Source of the DNA: Candidatus Methanomethylophilaceae archaeon
GTDB lineage: Archaea; Thermoplasmatota; Thermoplasmata; Methanomassiliicoccales; Methanomethylophilaceae
DNA length: 9,031 nt
Assembly (NCBI GenBank): GCA_017455785.1
Contig: JAFSYZ010000241.1
Coordinates: forward strand, 1 to 9,031
Direction of reading: 5' to 3'
Positions 7,266-9,031 of this stretch are shown here, piece after piece. The notes under the pieces are model-generated. The model ran no database searches. It was not told where the DNA came from and saw nothing but the letters and a program-made list of their open reading frames with translations. Each line of letters starts with the position of its first letter. Position 1 is the first letter of the stretch. The translations under genes and the position numbers were made by a program.

Positions 7266-7497
7266 TGACCAAAGGAAAACAAATCCTACAACAAGATTTG
7301 TCGATCGTCCTTCGTAAGAAGGTTCGGAGACTTGGTCCGTCCATATGCATGGATGGAAAGGACGGCGGAGTCAGCGAGGTCTTTTCATCAGACCATTCTC
7401 TCCCCCCCCAATAGCGCGCAGATCCGCCGTCCGTTATATTTCCAGTAAGGCATTATCTCTGTGGAAGGGAAGACGGGTCCAACTCCATATTTTATTA
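7266..7497 (+). ncRNA. Candidate structured non-coding RNA, unidentified
   Basis: Several inverted repeats sit close together. AAAATC-type stem: 7279-7285 pairs with 7295-7301 (7 bp, nine-base loop). CCTTC (7309-7313) pairs with GAAGG (7318-7322) around GTAA, a GNRA tetraloop on the plus strand. CCGTCC (7337-7342) can pair with GGACGG (7360-7365), enclosing TCCAT/ATGGA. GGACGGCGGA (7360-7369) pairs perfectly with TCCGCCGTCC (7423-7432), enclosing GGTCT/AGACC (7378-7382 with 7390-7394). A T-rich ATATTTTATTAC run at 7486-7497 could end the transcript. The GNRA loop and the upstream TATA-like box favour the plus strand. I looked for and did not find the hallmarks of SRP RNA, RNase P RNA, tRNA, C/D box RNA or a known riboswitch. 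Ends are guesses. Confidence 0.35.
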
Positions 7498-7533
7498 CAA
7501 TCATATAGATTCTTAACATGCCCGATACAGGGA

Positions 7534-8900
7534 TTATGCTGAGGATTCGTTCTTCTCATTCATCGATTCCAGATCGTCCATCAGTTTCTCTTCGAAGGGT
7601 GTGATCTTCAGCATCTGTGGATAGAAGTGTTTCCAATAGTAGCGGGCCAGGAAGAATGTGATAAGACCACCGATCCAATTGGATACTACGTTGAATACCA
7701 CCATCCATGTCGGGCCCCACAACGTACCTCCGATGTACATCATGACGAGTTTTAATGCCACCTGCAGCAGGGCCCCACCCATCCTCATGGTCTGCAGCAT
7801 ATTGTATGATATGTCACGAATCGGATAGATCGGTGCTGTAAATGAGATTATCAGAAGGACGTCTATCATCATTCTGCGATATTCGGCAAGAGAACGGGTC
7901 CGTGGTGAGTATCGATATCAGCGGTCCTGCGAACAGCATGATGATTCCGGTTATGACCAACGTAGGCATTAAGGCAGTCTTAAGGGTGTAATTGAATGCA
8001 GTGGAGGTATTTTCAAGGTTCTTACGTCCGATGTTGAATGATACCACAGGTACCATGGATGCGCCGAATGCCAGGCCTATGCATTCAAGCATGTGAATGT
8101 ATGACCAAGGTAAAGAGAAGACAGCTATGGTGGCACCGCCAAGGATGGAACCGGCAACAATCATCATGATGCCTTCTCTATCATGTTGCTGAATTTCCTA
8201 ACACCGTTCTGTACACTGTAGGGGATATTGATCATCAGTAGTTCTCTGAACGCAGTGCGACTGAATTCGAATTCTTTGAAATCGATTTTGACGGTGGTGG
8301 AACCGCTGACACCCATATCGAATCCAATGATGAAGAGTGGATTGAAGAAGGCAGCAGTCACATTCAGGAGAGTTGCGATGGTCACCCTTACACTAGCACC
8401 CTCTGCACGGAGTATGCTGCACATGGCACCGTTGACGAGCAGGGTGACATTACATATGATCAGAGGCAGGATATACTGCATGCACAGTTCTCTGAGGTTC
8501 TGTATCTCCATGATCTGTACCATCGGATCTATCAGAATGAATCAGTAAGCCGACGACAATCGCCAATATGAAACATAGGAGTATCGCATGGGAGGCCCAG
8601 TACGTGGGCCCGATCTGCGTCATCCTTACCAAGTTGGAATGAGATGGCAACGGCGCATGCAACGCCCATTCCCGCCCCTACCGATGCGATGATCAGGTAT
8701 ATGTCCATCATCGCATTGACAGCACTGGTCGCTTGCGCTCCCAATATGGATACCCAGAACGAATCCAGATATCCATTGATCGCCACAACCGTATAGGACA
8801 GGAGTAAAGGCCAGAACAGGAACATCACCGCCCTCTTCGGTTCACCTGCGATGATCGAGATGTTATTCTTCCTGTTGAATATGTCCTTCAGGCGAGACAT
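7534..8900 (-). pseudogene. MATE family exporter, broken by four frameshifts
   Basis: Read from 8900 down to the stop at 7534, four successive frames spell one MATE protein of about 455 codons. It opens MSRLKDIFNRKNN and shows AINGYLDSFWVSILGAQATS, ISFQLGKDDADRA, SILRAEGASVRVTIA, VPVVSFNIGRKN and, near the end, FFLARYYWKHF. The frame is lost near 8596-8598 (an extra base in a C run on the plus strand), near 8522-8532 (extra base), near 8162-8168 (one base missing, at TCATGATG) and in the CT run at 7888-7894 (two bases missing or one extra). Compared with the intact MATE, about 22 residues are also missing near 8290, where MGVSGSTTV joins KIDFKEF directly; this removes the sixth membrane helix. 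All other genes here are uninterrupted, so true decay is likelier than poor sequence. Similarity to the intact MATE is family-level only, so it is an older paralogue. Confidence 0.88.
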
Positions 8901-8920
8901 GTAGGCGTGAATCGGATAGT

Positions 8921-8932
8921 GCTATAATAAAG
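8921..8932 (-). promoter_or_regulatory. TATA box of the broken MATE gene
   Basis: On the minus strand CTTTATTATAGC is centred about 26 nt before the ATG at 8898-8900, the same near-leaderless spacing as the boxes before the intact MATE gene and metG. Its survival suggests the broken gene may still be transcribed, or that decay is recent. Confidence 0.5.
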
Positions 8933-8946
8933 ATGGTTGATAATTC

Positions 8947-8997
8947 CAACGATTGTCGATTGTTATCGCATCGTTGTTATAGGTGATCATCAACGAT
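8947..8997. repeat. Three heptamers CAACGAT in alternating orientation
   Basis: CAACGAT occurs at 8947-8953 and 8991-8997, and its complement ATCGTTG at 8970-8976. Centres are 23 and 21 bases apart, about two DNA turns each. They lie just upstream of the TATA box of the broken MATE gene, where an archaeal regulator could bind. Operator function is an inference from position and spacing. Confidence 0.35.
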
Positions 8998-9025
8998 AAA
9001 AGAAAGAAGGACGGGTCTCCCCGTC
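8994..9025 (-). terminator. Probable terminator of a minus-strand gene beyond the window
   Basis: GACGGG (9010-9015) pairs perfectly with CCCGTC (9020-9025) over four bases. Read on the minus strand the loop is GAGA, a GNRA tetraloop, and the stem is followed by the T-rich CTTCTTTCTTTTATCG. This mirrors the feo terminator at 2577-2612. It would end a gene lying to the right of the window. On the plus strand only TGTTTC follows before the window ends, so use in that direction cannot be judged. Confidence 0.5.
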
Positions 9026-9031
9026 TGTTTC

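Larger units (their letters stand above)
7050..7533. other. Long intergenic region without a convincing protein gene
   Basis: This 484-base stretch lies between the PHP gene (+) and the broken MATE gene (-), whose 3' ends face each other. The frames here give only short products without recognisable motifs. From left to right it holds a six-bp hairpin just after the PHP stop (7051-7066), an A/T-rich block with short direct repeats (7153-7210), a TATA-like box (7237-7245), a palindrome CCCCCAGGGGG (7246-7256), a cluster of hairpins (7279-7432), a run of eight C (7402-7409) and a T-rich exit (7486-7497). A region between converging genes needs no promoter for either, so the promoter-like box and hairpins are unexplained by the neighbours. 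Confidence 0.6.

Noticed and set aside
7375..7400. CTGATGA with GAAAAG on the minus strand, resembling a hammerhead ribozyme core
   Set aside because: The CTGATGA lies within a simple GGTCT/AGACC hairpin, and the required stem II followed by GAAA and a cleavage site are absent.
7266..7440. SRP RNA, RNase P RNA or a tRNA in the spacer
   Set aside because: I found no SRP helix-8 signature (GGAAGG-type apical motif), no RNase P P4 core sequences and no tRNA T-loop or acceptor arrangement.
7345..7542. A 65-codon open frame on the plus strand in the spacer
   Set aside because: It overlaps the hairpin cluster and the poly-C run, has no Shine-Dalgarno or recognisable motif, an odd basic composition, and its end runs into the 3' end of the broken MATE gene.
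7534..8900. Four separate small membrane protein genes on the minus strand
   Set aside because: In order they align with consecutive parts of one MATE protein and change frame within conserved segments, so they are pieces of a single broken gene.

Overview
The window looks archaeal, most likely Thermoplasmata and plausibly Methanomassiliicoccales. That placement is inferred from gene content and signal style, not from any search. Three genes have an A/T-rich TATA-like box centred about 25-28 nt before the start codon with almost no 5' leader. Genes packed behind another gene instead use ATGA stop/start overlaps with Shine-Dalgarno sequences. The methionyl-tRNA synthetase has four CxxC knuckles and a C-terminal tRNA-binding domain. 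Base composition is close to balanced in the genes and A/T-richer between them.

Layout. Positions 2-2566 (+) hold a ferrous iron uptake operon: the end of feoA, complete feoB, and a 56-codon gene for a Cys-rich single-span membrane protein that overlaps the feoB stop by ATGA. A GC hairpin followed by a T-rich run closes it. Positions 2644-4089 (+) encode an intact MATE-family exporter with its own TATA box. Positions 4120-7049 (+) hold metG and, overlapping its stop, a PHP-domain metal-dependent phosphoesterase. Positions 7050-7533 contain no convincing protein gene but do contain a cluster of inverted repeats downstream of a TATA-like box, which I propose as an unidentified structured RNA. 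Positions 7534-8900 (-) hold a second MATE gene, broken by four frameshifts and apparently lacking one membrane helix, although its promoter-like box survives. Positions 8901-9031 carry that promoter, three heptamers in alternating orientation, and a hairpin that suits a minus-strand terminator for a gene beyond the window.

How the parts fit. The Feo genes form one Fe(II) import unit at the membrane. The intact MATE exporter and metG each appear to be transcribed from their own near-leaderless promoter. The PHP protein is probably translated by coupling from the metG message. The broken MATE is a diverged paralogue of the intact one, not a recent copy. No mobile element, CRISPR array, tRNA or rRNA is visible. 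The best candidates for something undescribed are the structured intergenic region, which has two mutually exclusive pairings, and a degenerate second tRNA-binding-like segment at the C terminus of MetRS.
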